Below the pieces are notes generated by a model that had not been told where the DNA came from, ran no database searches, and saw only the letters and a list, made by a program, of their open reading frames with translations. From contig JAPTOF010000011.1 in the NCBI GenBank assembly GCA_028554755.1, positions 3,500,501 to 3,564,500 on the forward strand: a stretch of 64,000 nt of DNA, read 5' to 3'. The number at the start of each line of letters is the position of its first letter. The first letter of the stretch is position 1. This DNA comes from Cordia subcordata. Taxonomy: Eukaryota > Streptophyta > Magnoliopsida > Boraginales > Cordiaceae. Below are positions 34,285-46,735 of this stretch, piece after piece. A program made the translations under genes and the position numbers.

Positions 34285-35025
34285 AACAAGCTAGGCCCTG
34301 CTCATGTGTTATGGTGGCTAGTGGGTTGGTCCATCTCAGGCACTACAACAGCCTGACTGAGGAGGAAAATGTAAATACAGCATTGGTGTGTAGAGGTGGT
34401 GGTGGGGGAAGAGCCAGCTTTACGTAGTGAGAACCAATGGTAGTTTTGGTGGCCAAACATTTCATTATCACACTTAGTGGTTGGATAGGTGCGGCAGGCC
34501 CTCTGAAGCTATCCGCGGGACCGTTTGCCTCAACAAGACGGGCGCCGCAGGCCCCATGTGGCCAACTCCGGGACCTTTACGACTTTGATCTTTCTCGTAA
34601 TGTTATTTCTTCATTTTAATTTTATGCTACAAGCCCATATTAATATTTGTACTTAATTATTTATATTTTTTTTCTCATAACTGTGAGCTCAAGAAAAATA
34701 CTAGCCAATGGTGGATCTATGAAAAATTAAACTGAACAATATATTTTGAGTTTGAAAAGTTAATTTATTATTTATTTTAATCTTTAATGAAGAATAATTT
34801 CGGACCTGTTATTGGCACCAGCTTGCTGCTAATAAGAGGCCCACTAGGTTGGGCCTACGTTTGAAGAAGGGGGACCCTTCATTATGAGTGGGGCGAGATT
34901 TTTGGTCAACTGCAAAAGCCTCGCCTAACACGACGAGTGAATTTAATAGTGGGTCATTTTTATTGGCAGTGGGCCAGTGGCCGCGGGACTTTAATAGATA
35001 ACAGTGATTCCTTTATGAACAATTA

Positions 35026-35238
35026 GGGCCTGTTTGCATTGATTTTTTTATTTTTGTGGAAAAAATATTTTTTTTTAAAAAAGTTACATTAAATTTGTAA
35101 TAACTATTTGATTTGGATTTTAAAAAAACCTCAAAACAGTTTTTTTTATAAACCAAAATTTTTAGCTTCTAAAAAAAAGTTATTTTTCAAAAGCTGTTAA
35201 AAATAGTACTTTTAAGAAAAACCAATCCAAACGGGCCC
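35026..35238. mobile_element. Tourist-like (PIF/Harbinger) MITE, 213 bp
   Basis: Starts GGGCCTGTTTGCATTG and ends with the complement of GGGCCCGTTTGGATTG; flanked by TTA (35023-35025 and 35239-35241), the standard Tourist/Harbinger target duplication. Non-coding AT-rich interior. A related autonomous element (15656-20520) is nearby but is too decayed to be called its source. Confidence 0.88.
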
Positions 35239-35734
35239 TTAGTATTTGACTTATTAGAGTGTTATATATTTATTAGTTTTATATTTATTTTCTAATTTAG
35301 TTAATTATAGGATTAAAGGAGAATTGGTATGATTAAGATAAAAATATATTTATTTATTAAAGGCATATTTCTTTTCATTTAAACAGTCATGAGATTTAAG
35401 AATAAAAAAGTTAAAAACTATAAAAACAGAAATAAAAAATTAAGAAAGTAATCACATGGTGCCATCTAGATATAGCACCTAGGGCTCTATACGGATCTTA
35501 GAGATCTCGAACTGAACTGAAAAATCATACCGAATTGCATCGAAATTGAAAATTTTGTTGACTTTTTTTTACAAAAACAGAATTGAAATGAACCAAAAAA
35601 TTTTTAGATACAATTTTGGATCACGTACTAAAACGTTATCGAGAACTGCACCAAACCAAAATTAGTTCAAACCAAATTGGACTAGATCAAAAGAACCAAA
35701 TTTCTAATCTTAATAATTATATATAATTTCTAAT

Positions 35735-35827
35735 ATATAATATACATGCATACATAGATACATACATACATATATATACGTATATACACACATATATATA
35801 TACACATACATATATCTATATACATAC

Positions 35828-35879
<52 letters not shown>

Positions 35880-35880
35880 T
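35735..35880. repeat. TA/CA/TACA compound microsatellite
   Basis: Runs of ACATACAT, TATATACG and a long TA tract (about 35829-35868). A shorter similar tract lies at 36665-36735. Confidence 0.9.
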
Positions 35881-37659
35881 GAGGCCACAAAAGATTTTTG
35901 AAAGTTCTTTATGAAAAAGAAAAGATTGGAAAAATTACTTGATTAATTGATTTTTAATATAATCACACTTAATTCTAGTAATAGTACACACTTGATTAAT
36001 TTTAATTATATTATTAACTATGGGCATTATTTGTGTATGTTAAGTTCTTAATCTTTAATTAATCACAATTAGTATGATTAATTTATATCATATTGCTTAG
36101 TTACCAAATTAAATTTATAATAATTATGTTAATTATATTAACTTTTATAACATAATAATTAAAGTTTAATATCTAATCATTAAAAAAACAAAGTGACTAA
36201 GGCTAACAAGGTTTGAGTTGAACATAAGTTGTTTTTTAAACATAGCAATTATTTATCCTAAATTCAATATTAGCTCTTTATTAATGTCTTGTTATATGTA
36301 TTAGTCAACTAGAGTATACTCCATGTAACGCACATGAGAAATAAGTGTTTTAAATTTTTTAATTTATAGTAACTAATTTTTATATTTTATATGAGGATGA
36401 AAACAAATATATCTTTTAAAATTTAATTTTTGGTAATTTTTTAATACTAATCATGTTTTTGTGAGAGATCTCAACAAGTAAATAACACATTTAAATTGTT
36501 TATAAGAGTTCTTCATTAATTGAATAAAATATTTAAATTGAGAAAACTGAACTTAGAATATAATCTGATATGGTAAAAAATAATAAATATTTTTGAATGC
36601 TATTTTTAGATGGAAAATAACATTATTAATTGGTAACTAAATAGATTTAAATTAGGTAGTAGTTGTATATATACATATAGATACATGCATACATATACAT
36701 ATATATATATGTGTGTATGTGTGTATTTATATATGTACCTTCTTTTATATAATACTATTATTCTCAAATCCGTTATTTACACAAGTGAGTTTTTTTTATT
36801 AACTAGAAAGTATGTCAATCTTAAAATTTTCATTTGAAGGAAAAAATAATACTAAAATATTTTAAATACTTTGTGAATATAAACTTTTAAAACAAATATC
36901 TAAGTTATAAAAACACGTATATTAGTAAAGAGGCAACAAGCTTGACTAAGGTATGAACTAATATTGCTTATTAGAGAATGTTGTTTTCTTAAAATCAAAG
37001 AGTTATAAAATCAATGTGGTGTGTTTTATCTTTTGTAAATAAAACAAAAACATTAAAGTATTAATTACGCAAAAAGTCCCTCATGTTTTTGCATTTTTTC
37101 ACATTAGTCAATATTCTTAAAAATATTTCACAAATATAGTCAAATTAGTCCACATTTTTAAACTCATTTATATGAGTTCTCAATATTTTACAAATTTATT
37201 CAAATTAGTCTACTTTGAATCATTCTTCATAAGATAGGAAGTAATTTGAATAAATTTGTAAAATATTAAGAAGGAATATGAACGTGGTTTTAAATTGTAG
37301 GAATTTATAAAAAAATTAATCTTAACATCTTAATGTTCAAATTAGTCTTTATTTTTAACTATCTTTTTTAACATAGGGAATAGTTTGAATAATTTTGTAA
37401 AATATTAAGGAGTAGTATGAATGTTTTTAAATTATATGAGTTTGTGAAATATTAAGATTAATATTTTAAAATAATTGGGGCTGAATTGAAATTGAGAGTA
37501 ATAATGACCTATGATGAATATTAATCCTAACATTAAATGCCACAATCTTTTTTTTTTCCTCAACTTCCGTGAAGAGTCAAATCAAATTTATTTTTTTAAC
37601 TTTGTCCATCAATATGATTGAGAATATATTTTAATCTCTGCTTCTCTCTCTAAAGAGCT

Positions 37660-37688
37660 CCTCCTCCTCCTCCTTCTTCTTCTTCTTC

Positions 37689-37734
<46 letters not shown>
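37660..37734. repeat. Compound microsatellite (CTC)n-(CTT)n-(ATT)n
   Basis: Three trinucleotide tracts in direct succession: CTC repeats, CTT repeats, then about 17 ATT units. Confidence 0.95.
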
Positions 37735-39395
37735 GACATACACTTAATATTTTAATATTTGAATTAGTCCCTATCTCTTAATTATTTTCTTAAAATATGG
37801 CTTAATTTGAATTACTTTGTAACATATTAAGAAATAATATGAATGTTTTAAAATATTAGAAAATTTTACTAATAATTTATGATTGAAATACATGTAGTTT
37901 TTTTTTTAAAAAAAATAAATTAGATGGAAATATTCTAAAGTATATGGAGTAATTTAAAAGAATATATATCTTTAGGAGTCAAAATGTAATTATCAAAGTT
38001 TCAAACACTGATTGTATAAAGTAAAAACCCTAGACGGTTAAACCTCTCTTATTCTAATTCTTCCTACTCTCATATAGGTCACCAGCACTTCTTAAGCTTT
38101 TCATGTCAAGTAAGTCTATTGTCTCTTTTTCTCTCATTCTCTATTGTTCTTTTTTTTTTTTGTGAGAAATAAAATGCAAATCCATTATCTACCATGTTGG
38201 GTGTGATTTTATTATTTTATTTTTATTTGCATGGAAGCATGCACGTGAATAGAGAAATAGAGTAATTAAAAGATACCAATAAATTTATTGAAAAGTAAAG
38301 AAACTTTTAATTGATTGCATGTTAGAACACAATTATAATGAATGATTGAGATACAATACTAGAGAGTCATTGTGAAATAATTTGTTGAAATATAATTGTG
38401 TGAATTAGTGACTATTTCGTTCTTTTATTAATAGAGTGACTCTTTCGTTCTTTTTTTTTAAGTATGTGACTTGCTTTGCTTTATCTATATGTTTGGCTTT
38501 ATTTTGCTGATATAGTTACAGGTCTGGGGTAGAAAGATTAATTTAGTCGATTAACTAGACTATAAACCTAGGCCACGTGATGCACGGGATAAATGAGTAA
38601 TTTTATAAAAAATTTTATAGTATATGGTAAGATAAACTACAAATATATTTTATAATATTTTAATTTTGGTAAATTTTTAATGATAGTCATGCTTTTTTTT
38701 AGAGAGATTTGGAGTGATTGAAAAATATTTAAATTGAAAAAGTAAAATAAAAAGGAATATTAATTTGGATTGAAAAATAATTTTAGATGAATAGAGTGAA
38801 TAAATACATGTACTTCTTTTTATATAATAATAAAAATTATATATTATAATATGCACATGGAATTCACTAAAATTATAATTGTAAAAAAGAAAAGGAAGAC
38901 ATATATTCTTAAAAAGCCAAATAAATTTTTTCATGACCATTCCTTTAAAAGATGACAACTCCTTTGATTTTGCTTAAGCTTTTGATAACCAACACATTCA
39001 TGCAAAGTTACGGTTGACAATGAAATGACAATTACTTGTATAATCATTAATTTGTTCATAAATTACATGCACATTTTTCTTAATGAAAATTTAGAATATA
39101 TAAGCTTTTTTCTTAGCTACTATTTGCTCTACTAGGTCCACTATCTAGTCAAACACATATCATTTGTCTTTAATTCACATATGATATTTTCCGTGGAAAA
39201 AACTTAGAATGTGAGTTTTGATTTGTGAAAAAAGAAATGGTGTCTTTTGTGCCATGAAGATAAAATTATAACTGGTAAATAACACGCAATCTCCTGTAAA
39301 TGGAGAAATAATTTATAAGTTTTTTGCATCGCTTTGATTGTTGCCTATTTTAGTACTAATTAATACAATTAAATTTGCCAAGTGTTTTCACATAA

Positions 39396-41720
39396 ATGGA
39401 GAAAAATAATAGTGTGGAAGATTCTAATGCAAAGAGAAAGGCATCTACAACCTCAAGTAGTTTCAGTATTAACACGTCTTCTGTACCTTCTGAAACAGTT
39501 GGTTCTTCTACAATTCCAACTATCACAGAAGGTACTTCTTCTTCTAATACTAGCACAAAAACTAGGTCTGGTGTTTACGGTCATTTTAAGAAAGTGTTAG
39601 ATTCTAAGGGTAATGAGCCAGGCAAGGCTTCATGTGTGTGGTGTAACAAGGAATATCAAGCTAAAAGTTAGGCCAACACTTTAGGGTTATGGAAGCATCT
39701 AAGGGAACTTGCAAGAAAATTCCACACAAGAAGGATTTGGTTGAAGCATATAAGACTAAAGACAAATCACAATCAATTTTTTGAACTTTCAAAAGGCCAC
39801 TGAAACTTAAACTGCTAAGTTAACTTCTTGGTATTTTGATCAACAAGCTTGCAGGGAGGCTTTAGTTAGGATGATCATAAAAGACGAACTCCCTTTTAGG
39901 TTTGTTAAGAGGGAAGGATTCAAGGAATTTGTGCAAGTTTTTGTTCCTCAATTTCAAATTCCATCTTAAGTTACTGTTGCTAGAGATTGTTACTCTTTGT
40001 TTATTTTAGAGAAGAAGAAATTGCACGCTTGTTACTCTTTGTTTATTTTAGAGAAGAAGAAATTGCATGCCTTACTTGCTTCTCAATGGCTTAGGGCTTC
40101 CTTAACTAATGACACTTGGACAAGTAATCAAAATATATCTTACTTATATTTGTTTGCTCACTTTATTGATTTGCAATGGAATATGCACAAAAGAATTCTA
40201 AATTTTTTTGCTATTAAGAGTCATAAAGAAGTTAATATTGCGAATGCAATTGATTTTTTGCATGGAGGAGTGGGGTTTGAAAAGGTTAATGTGTATAACT
40301 ATTGATAATGCATTATCTAACGATATTGCTATTCAACAATTGAGGAAAAGATTGCTAAAGAAACATGCTTTGATCTTAGGTGGTGAAACTTTTCATATGA
40401 GGTGGTGTGCTCACATGCTTCAGTTGGTTGTTAAGGATGGTCTTCAACTTATTGAAGGTTCTATTAAAACAATTAGAGATATTGTCAAGTATATCATAAG
40501 TAGTCTGCAACGGTTAGATTTGTTTAAAAATGTTGTGAATTGGTAAATATCAAATCTAAAACATCTCTACAGTAAGATTGTACAACAAGAAGGAATTCAA
40601 CTTATTTGATGTTAGAAGTTGCTTTGGGATATCAAAAGGCATTTGAAAAGTTAGAAGACAAGGATAGTAAATTTTTAAGTGACTTTGGGAATGATATACC
40701 TTTTGAGAATGATTGGACCAATGCTAGGAATCTTACTAGATTCTTGAAAAGGTTTTATGATGTCACTTGCAAACTATCAGGTTCATTGTACTCTGCTTCT
40801 AACCTATAGTTTCCTGAAATAGTTCGAATTCTAAAGGAATTAAAAACTTGTCAAAATACAATGACTCTACCTTGGCTGATATGGGAAAGCAAATGAGATC
40901 CAAATTTGACAAGTATTGGCGCTCCATTAAGAAAATGAATGTGATGCTTTTCATAGCAGTAGTATTAGCCCCTAGATATAAGTTGAATTATCTAAGGGTT
41001 AAATAGTTGTCATACTATGGTGAAGATAAGGCAAAAGAATTGATCACTAGGCTAATTAATGCTATAAATGAAATGATGGAGGAGTACAAGCCTGAGTCAA
41101 ATGAAGTCATTTCAACAAAAATGCAGACTCAAAAAGATGATAGTGAGATGATAGAAGGAGAAATTGATGAGTATTTTCTACAAATGAAGAATGAACAACA
41201 ATCGTTAACCCCAAGAGAGTTGGATAGGTATTTAGAGAATTATCTAGAAAAATATACTATTGATTTTGATCTTCCAGGATGGTGGAGGATCAATGCTAAG
41301 AAATATCCAGTGCTTTCTAAGGTTTCAAAGGATGTTTTGTCTATCCAATGCTCAACGATTGCTTTTAAATCTGCTTTAGCATCGGAGAGAGGACTTTAGA
41401 CCAATTTAAGAGTTCCTTAAACTTCTATTGCAGCTAAAGTTCTTATTTGCTACCAATATTGGTCGAGAAGTTCAAGAAATCCTATCCAACTTTAAGAAAC
41501 AATTGAAGAACTTGAAAAACTTGAATTAGGTACAAATGGTGATTTACCTTCTATACTAATATTATAGTATTTTATGATTCCCATAAATATCAATTGTTTT
41601 TTATACTAATCTTGTAAATTTCTTTCTTTTTCTCTTCAAGATATTACTCAAGAATATGAAGTTGTGAAGAATATTTTGCCAAGAGCCACAATAGAGTGGT
41701 TATTCAGATGATATAAAATT
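39396..41720 (+). pseudogene. Ac/Tam3-type hAT transposase, broken
   Basis: Starts MEKNNSVEDSNAKRKASTTS; a BED zinc finger begins VYGHFKKV and CVWCNKEYQ, but a stop at 39669 ends the frame. Later frames give WLRASLTNDTWTSNQNISYL, the DNA-binding and catalytic core with NYDNALSND, FHMRWCAHMLQLVVKDGLQL, ARNLTRFLKRFYDVTCKLSG and the C-terminal dimerisation region DIDEYF-like and DVLSIQCSTIAFKSALASER. Domain order is complete but interrupted by stops and shifts, including one at the SER/T-S-rich C-terminal motif. A 42 bp in-frame duplication lies at 39988-40071. Confidence 0.88.
39988..40071 (+). repeat. 42 bp in-frame tandem duplication in the hAT transposase
   Basis: 39988-40029 and 40030-40071 repeat CYSLFILEKKKLHA twice with one base change (GCACGC against GCATGC). 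Because the length is a multiple of three it adds 14 residues without changing frame. Confidence 0.93.
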
Positions 41721-42149
41721 TAAATACTTTGCTAGAGCCACACTTGAGCCACATTAAGGATGAAGTCATTGAATTTTACTATGTGAATATTTTTAAATTG
41801 TTTGATATATTTTAATCACTTTGTGTTTATCAAATTTAAGTTTCATTTTTCTATTTTATTTTTTTAATTTTATCATCATAAATATGTAAACATCTCTCTC
41901 AAATTCCATTGAAGATTATTGAACAACTATTAAAAGGCCCGGATTTTTGTTTGATGCTATCCCGATGAATATGTACCAAAAGAACCGAATATCCGTACCG
42001 TACTGTCCCTAAAATTTGAGATGGAATAGGATGGAGATTTTTTTTTCTTATGGTACGATTATGATTTTAAAATATTTAAGAACCGGAAGATTGGGATGGT
42101 TCTGGAGATTATTGAATCCCTGAATTGGGCTGTACTATGTACAACCCTA

Positions 42150-43546
42150 TTAGCATTCACTTGATCACTAAATTAATTAAAAAAAACACTCATCTCAAGT
42201 ATTGAATGAAAAAAAAAAGTAATTCATGTACCACCCAACTTCTCAAAACTTTAAAAAATTAAAAAAAATAGAAACAACATACTTTTCACTACAAAAGAAT
42301 AAGTAAAAAATTTATGAAAAGACCACGAGGTACTACATAGACGCCAAATTAGCAGTACAATATATGTAGTAAATAAAAAGATTAGAAATCTATCATCACT
42401 AAAAAGAATATGATGTTGCATTGCACATCTAATGAACACGTAAGAAAAATGTGTTGAGATGGCTTTATACATATTACCTAAGGTTGATTATGTGATGCAT
42501 CTGAGTCCAAAACATTATAACTTTAAGGCCAAGCTTTTGTAGGGTTTGAAGCAAGTATATTTAGGTTTACAAGTGTCGGGTTTTTGCAGTTAGAAACAAT
42601 TATGATAGTTACCGAGTTAATTGATAAATAGGGAGGCGACTAGTGATCATAGACATGAAACAAGAAATGATATAGATAGTTACGAGTCGTTACAAGGTTA
42701 CAACTACAATAAAAGGAAAGGAGCAAGACAAGAGAAGGGATTCAATGATCACACAACTTATTAGTTCTTTACAAATCTGTTTTACTTTATTTTACATTCC
42801 TAACCAAAACTAGCGTAATGTAAAGTCACAGTAGCATAGTTTAGCTTAATCGTAGCTTAGCTTATTGTAGTTTGTAGCATAAGTTTATCCTACTTTCTTA
42901 GGGTAATATTACTCCCTTGCAAGTAGCCTTAATAGATAGGAGTGAGCATTTGGTCATAATTGAAATGATAACCAAGAACTGAATTAACTGAAAATCAATT
43001 TTTGACTATTTGAAGAACCAAAACCGAATCAAATAACCAAAAGAACCAAAATTTCCGAACCATTTTTCTTTAGTTCGGTTCTAGTTAGTAATCAAAATAA
43101 CCAAATTGCCTGTTTTATTTTTCATGCATGTTTGCAAATCAAAAATAAAAGCAAAATAAAATTCAAATCAAACATGTAACCTATTTGATACATGTTTTCA
43201 ATTTTTCATGCAATTTTGCAAAACCTGTTAATCATTCTCCAAAGTCCCAACCTATTGATAATGAAAACAACATAATAATGATAATATTAATAATTAACCA
43301 TAATCATTCATAGAACTATTTCATTCTTCCAACCTGAGTTGTGATTAAAGTCCAAATATCCGCATATCATAAAAAAAAAAGCAAGATAAGGTTAATACTC
43401 AATCAATCATACATTTTCAAGTTCCAAACTACAGTTATTTCAATCACAAAATTACATGGAGCTAAAATATTCCAATTTTTGTCAAATATACAAATCAAAA
43501 TAAAATCAAACTAAAATGCAGAAGATGTAACAAGTGAAGGTCAACT
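42150..43546. other. Spacer with a hAT-like end fragment
   Basis: No gene seen. 42936-43110 begins TAGATAGGAGTGAGCATTTGG and carries repeated AACCAAAACCGAA-type motifs typical of short non-autonomous hAT elements; no matching right end was found. Confidence 0.5.
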
Positions 43547-44015
43547 TGATGTGAGCAAGGATCACCATAGCTATGGGCTTAGAGAAGAACTATGTAGGGA
43601 TAAGGATCTTATGCTTTCAGTTGGATTGGTTATGAAATGGCAAGACAAAATAACCTAAATTGGTATTACAATGTTATGTGGACCACTTGGTAAAGGATGG
43701 TTTTTATGAACCCTTGTTCATAGACAATTCTGGGATGACCATGGGAGAGGAAAAAGTGGGCAGCCTTGTTTCCTTGTGCCAAGTATGTGGGTAGTCTTCG
43801 GTGGTTCATGGGTAGTTGATGTGTATTTCAAGAAGTCATAAAATTTTGGATCAACCCATGAAAATGAAACAAGTCATGAAGTAGAGACAGAGAATTTCAT
43901 GACTAGGTTATGAAGTTTCTGGCAACTCATGAAATTTGCTTCGAACCCATGAAATTGATGGATAGAGAATTTCAAGACTATGTCATGAAAATCTAGGCAA
44001 ACCCATGAAATCTCA
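43547..44015 (+). repeat. 5' LTR of the outer Gypsy element, left part
   Basis: Begins TGATGTGAGCAAGGATCACC, matching 53835-54305 with ordinary substitutions. Its second half is packed with CATGAAA/TTTCATG motifs. Confidence 0.85.
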
Positions 44016-44354
44016 GTCAAACCCATGATTGACTTGTGCACTTTCGTGTAACACTTTTAAAGCTTAGATCAAGTTTTTGGCACCATTTCTAGGGAGACAC
44101 GGTTGTTGGTTTCTTTGTTTGGCGTGTGTTTCATTAGTTACGAGTTGTACATACATTTCTTGTTTGCATATCATGTACATATCTATTTTCATTGTTTGTT
44201 TATTTTACTTATTTTGATATTGCTAGTTTAGTTTACTTCTTGTGTTTGTGTTTTCTTTTTGTGTTTTTCTTAGGATTTAGGTGTTTGTGATATGTAGTTG
44301 TTTGTTGAATTGAAGTGTGAAAGGAGAATTAGGTTATTTTGCATTCTTGAATAG

Positions 44355-46700
44355 ATGGCTAATCCTAATCTTGATCCTTCACCTAGAGCCAAGACCTTAA
44401 GGCAATATCTTAAGCTCGATACTTATCAACCTTGCATGCTTATTCAACTATCGACCCTAGGAGATGTGACCTTTAAAATTAGGCCTGAGACCTTGCAAAT
44501 GCTTCCACCATTCTATGGCCATAATAATAAGAATCCCCATGCGCGTATAGGTGCATTTCTTGAGATATGTTCTACCATTCACTTTAGGGATCTCTCTTCC
44601 GAGAACGTTAGGCTTAAATTGTTCCCATTCTCTTTGAAAGACGAAGTAAGACAATGGTTCATGTCCTTACTCCATGAGTCTATCACTAGCTGGGATGAGC
44701 TCTAAGTTAAGTTCCTTCAAAAATTTTTCCCTATATCTAGGATGACCACTCTTAGAGCTGAGATTATGACATTTGTATAACGAGAATTAGAACCCCTTCA
44801 CGAGACTTAAGAGAGATTCAATGAGCTTTGTCACCAATACCTACATCATAAGTATGATTTACATGAATTGCTTCAATTTTTCTATGTAGGCTTGACTTCA
44901 CCTCATAGGCTAATGGTCAATGCTTTGAGTGGTAGGGGTTCTTAGATTTGACACACGAGAAGGCATGGTCAAAACTAGAGAATATGGCAGAGGACTCGTT
45001 CCAGAATGCTAATTTTGAGAGAGTTGGGTAGAGAACTAGGAATACCACTCTGAGTAGTGTGTTCGGGGTCGACTTGAATTATGATTTAGCTGCTGAGGTA
45101 AAAGCTCTCATTAGGAAGTTTGACCAGTTTATGTCTTTAGGAGCTATATCCACTCATAGGTCTACTCCTAGTGCATCTTTCCCTCATTTCCCAAGTCTTG
45201 TAGAGGTATGTGCTTTGTGCTCTGAGTCTAGTCATACTACTATAGCATGCCCTCTTGCCCCTCAGTTCCTTAAGTTTATACAAGAACACATTTTTGTTAG
45301 TCAAGGTCGTTCATCCACTCATTCTCACCCACCTAGGCTTGGGTTGCGTGATTATTCCAAGACAGTGCAGTTTCACATCGACGTAAATTCTTCTTATTCA
45401 ATCTAGAATCATCCTAGTCCATCATCAGGCAATTTCTAAACCTAGGTATCCTAGTTTGTCACAGCAGTCATTCCAGTTTACTCTCGTCAATTCTGTTTCA
45501 CTTATTCATCCTATAGTTGACCGTAGGTTAGACTTACTTGATGAGATTATATAGGCCCAAGAAAAGATGTTTTAGAATGCAATAGGAGATTTAAAGAATC
45601 AAATAGGACATTTTGCTAAACAAGTCTATCATAAAGACCCAGGGAAGCTACCTGTTTATACTGAGCCAAGTCCTAGAGATCTTTGTAGCACTTGTAGACT
45701 TTTTTTGAGTGATTATGTATAGGCTAAGGCCATCATGACCTTGAGAAGTGGTAGGGTTAGAGATAATCAGGTGCAAAAGTCCATGAGTAGACCTAGGTCT
45801 GGAACGGCATGTGTTGATGAAGAGACTAGTGTACCTAAGAAGAGGACTAGAGAGTTTGAAGAGAAGGAGAGAAATTGTATTGAGATGAGTATTGATCCAA
45901 CTCGTAGAAAAGGGAAACAAGTTATTGAATGTCATGATGTTACTCTTAGAGTTCCTTCTCCCTTAGCATTAGAAATGCTCAAGAAAGTTGAGGATGACAA
46001 AGAATTAGGGATATTAGAGCCTTTTAAGGATGTCAATGTCACTTTACCTTTAGTTGAGGCCATTAAGAAGATATTGGATTATGCCAAATTCTTTAGAGAT
46101 TTGTGCATCAGGAAGAGGCAAACCACCCACCTACTTGAGAAGGTGAAGCTTACATAGAAGGTTAGTAGCATTTGCACTACTAGCGTGCCGCCTAAGCTTA
46201 GTGATCCTGTAGCTTTTACCATTTCTTATGCCATTAATGGTCATCTGGTAGCCCATAACTTGCTTGATTTAGATTGTAGTGTCAGTCTTATTCCTTTTTT
46301 GGTGTATAAATGTTTAGGTTTAGGGGCGTTAAAGCCTACCAGTGTGGTTTTATAGTTAGCCAATAGGAGTAAGAGAAGACCTTGGGAGATAGTTGAAGAT
46401 GTCACTGTTAAAGTTAGGGAGTTTTACTATCCTATGGATTTCATTGTTCTAGATATACATCCAAGTCATGACACTAGGAATTCGACACCTGTCCTTTTAT
46501 TGAGACCATTTTTAGCGACTGCCAATGCAGTAACTCATTGTAGGACAGGGATCATTGAGTTTAAATTTGGGAATTTGAAGGCAAAGGTTAGGGATACTGA
46601 GTCTGCCACTAAGGATAGAGTGGGTGACGAGAAGAATTGTTTTTTCATAGAGTCTGTCACTTCTAGTGATGATATTCCTATGATTCTTTCTTGTCCTTAA
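44355..46700 (+). pseudogene. Athila-like gag-protease remnant
   Basis: Starts at ATG 44355 (MANPNLDPSPRAKTLRQYLK). The gag core has EICSTIHFRDLSSENVRLKL and FPFSLKDEVRQWFMSLL, a stop at 44703, then remnants to a zinc knuckle CALCSESSHTTIAC (about 45209-45250). 45735-46157 is the linker (MTLRSGRV...). The protease is near 46220-46530: LLDLDCSVSLIP corresponds to the family's D-S/L-G-A block, followed by LGLGALKPTSVVL and FIVLDIHPS...RPFLATANAV. Stops at 46155 and 46352 break it. Confidence 0.82.
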
Positions 46701-46735
46701 AAGATAGAGCTATGCTTGACACGATTATCGAGTAG

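Larger units (their letters stand above)
30240..35022. other. Intergenic region upstream of the TCP gene
   Basis: About 4.8 kb of AT-rich DNA with no convincing gene. It contains SINE-like segments (about 32115-32230, 33305-33420 and 34171-34284), poly-T runs (30670, 33920), a short TG/CG run near 32275-32300 and a GC-rich patch at about 34480-34580. Distal TCP regulatory elements may lie here but none can be named. Confidence 0.55.
35480..42149 (+). mobile_element. Ac-like hAT transposon, decayed, about 6.7 kb
   Basis: The transposase remnant (39396-41720) is secure; the ends are inferred. The left end TAGGGCTCTATACGG and the complement of the right end TAGGGTTGTACATAG match at 10 of 15 positions. 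Flanks ATAGCACC (35472-35479) and TTAGCATT (42150-42157) match 5/8. Subterminal regions carry the repeated AACCGAA/AACCAAA motifs typical of hAT. Much of the 35.7-39.3 kb interior is AT-rich with microsatellites, so later insertions or a wrong left end are possible. Confidence 0.45.

Noticed and set aside
34437..34619. 60-codon frame over the GC-rich patch
   Set aside because: Short, no similarity to known proteins; open because of GC composition.
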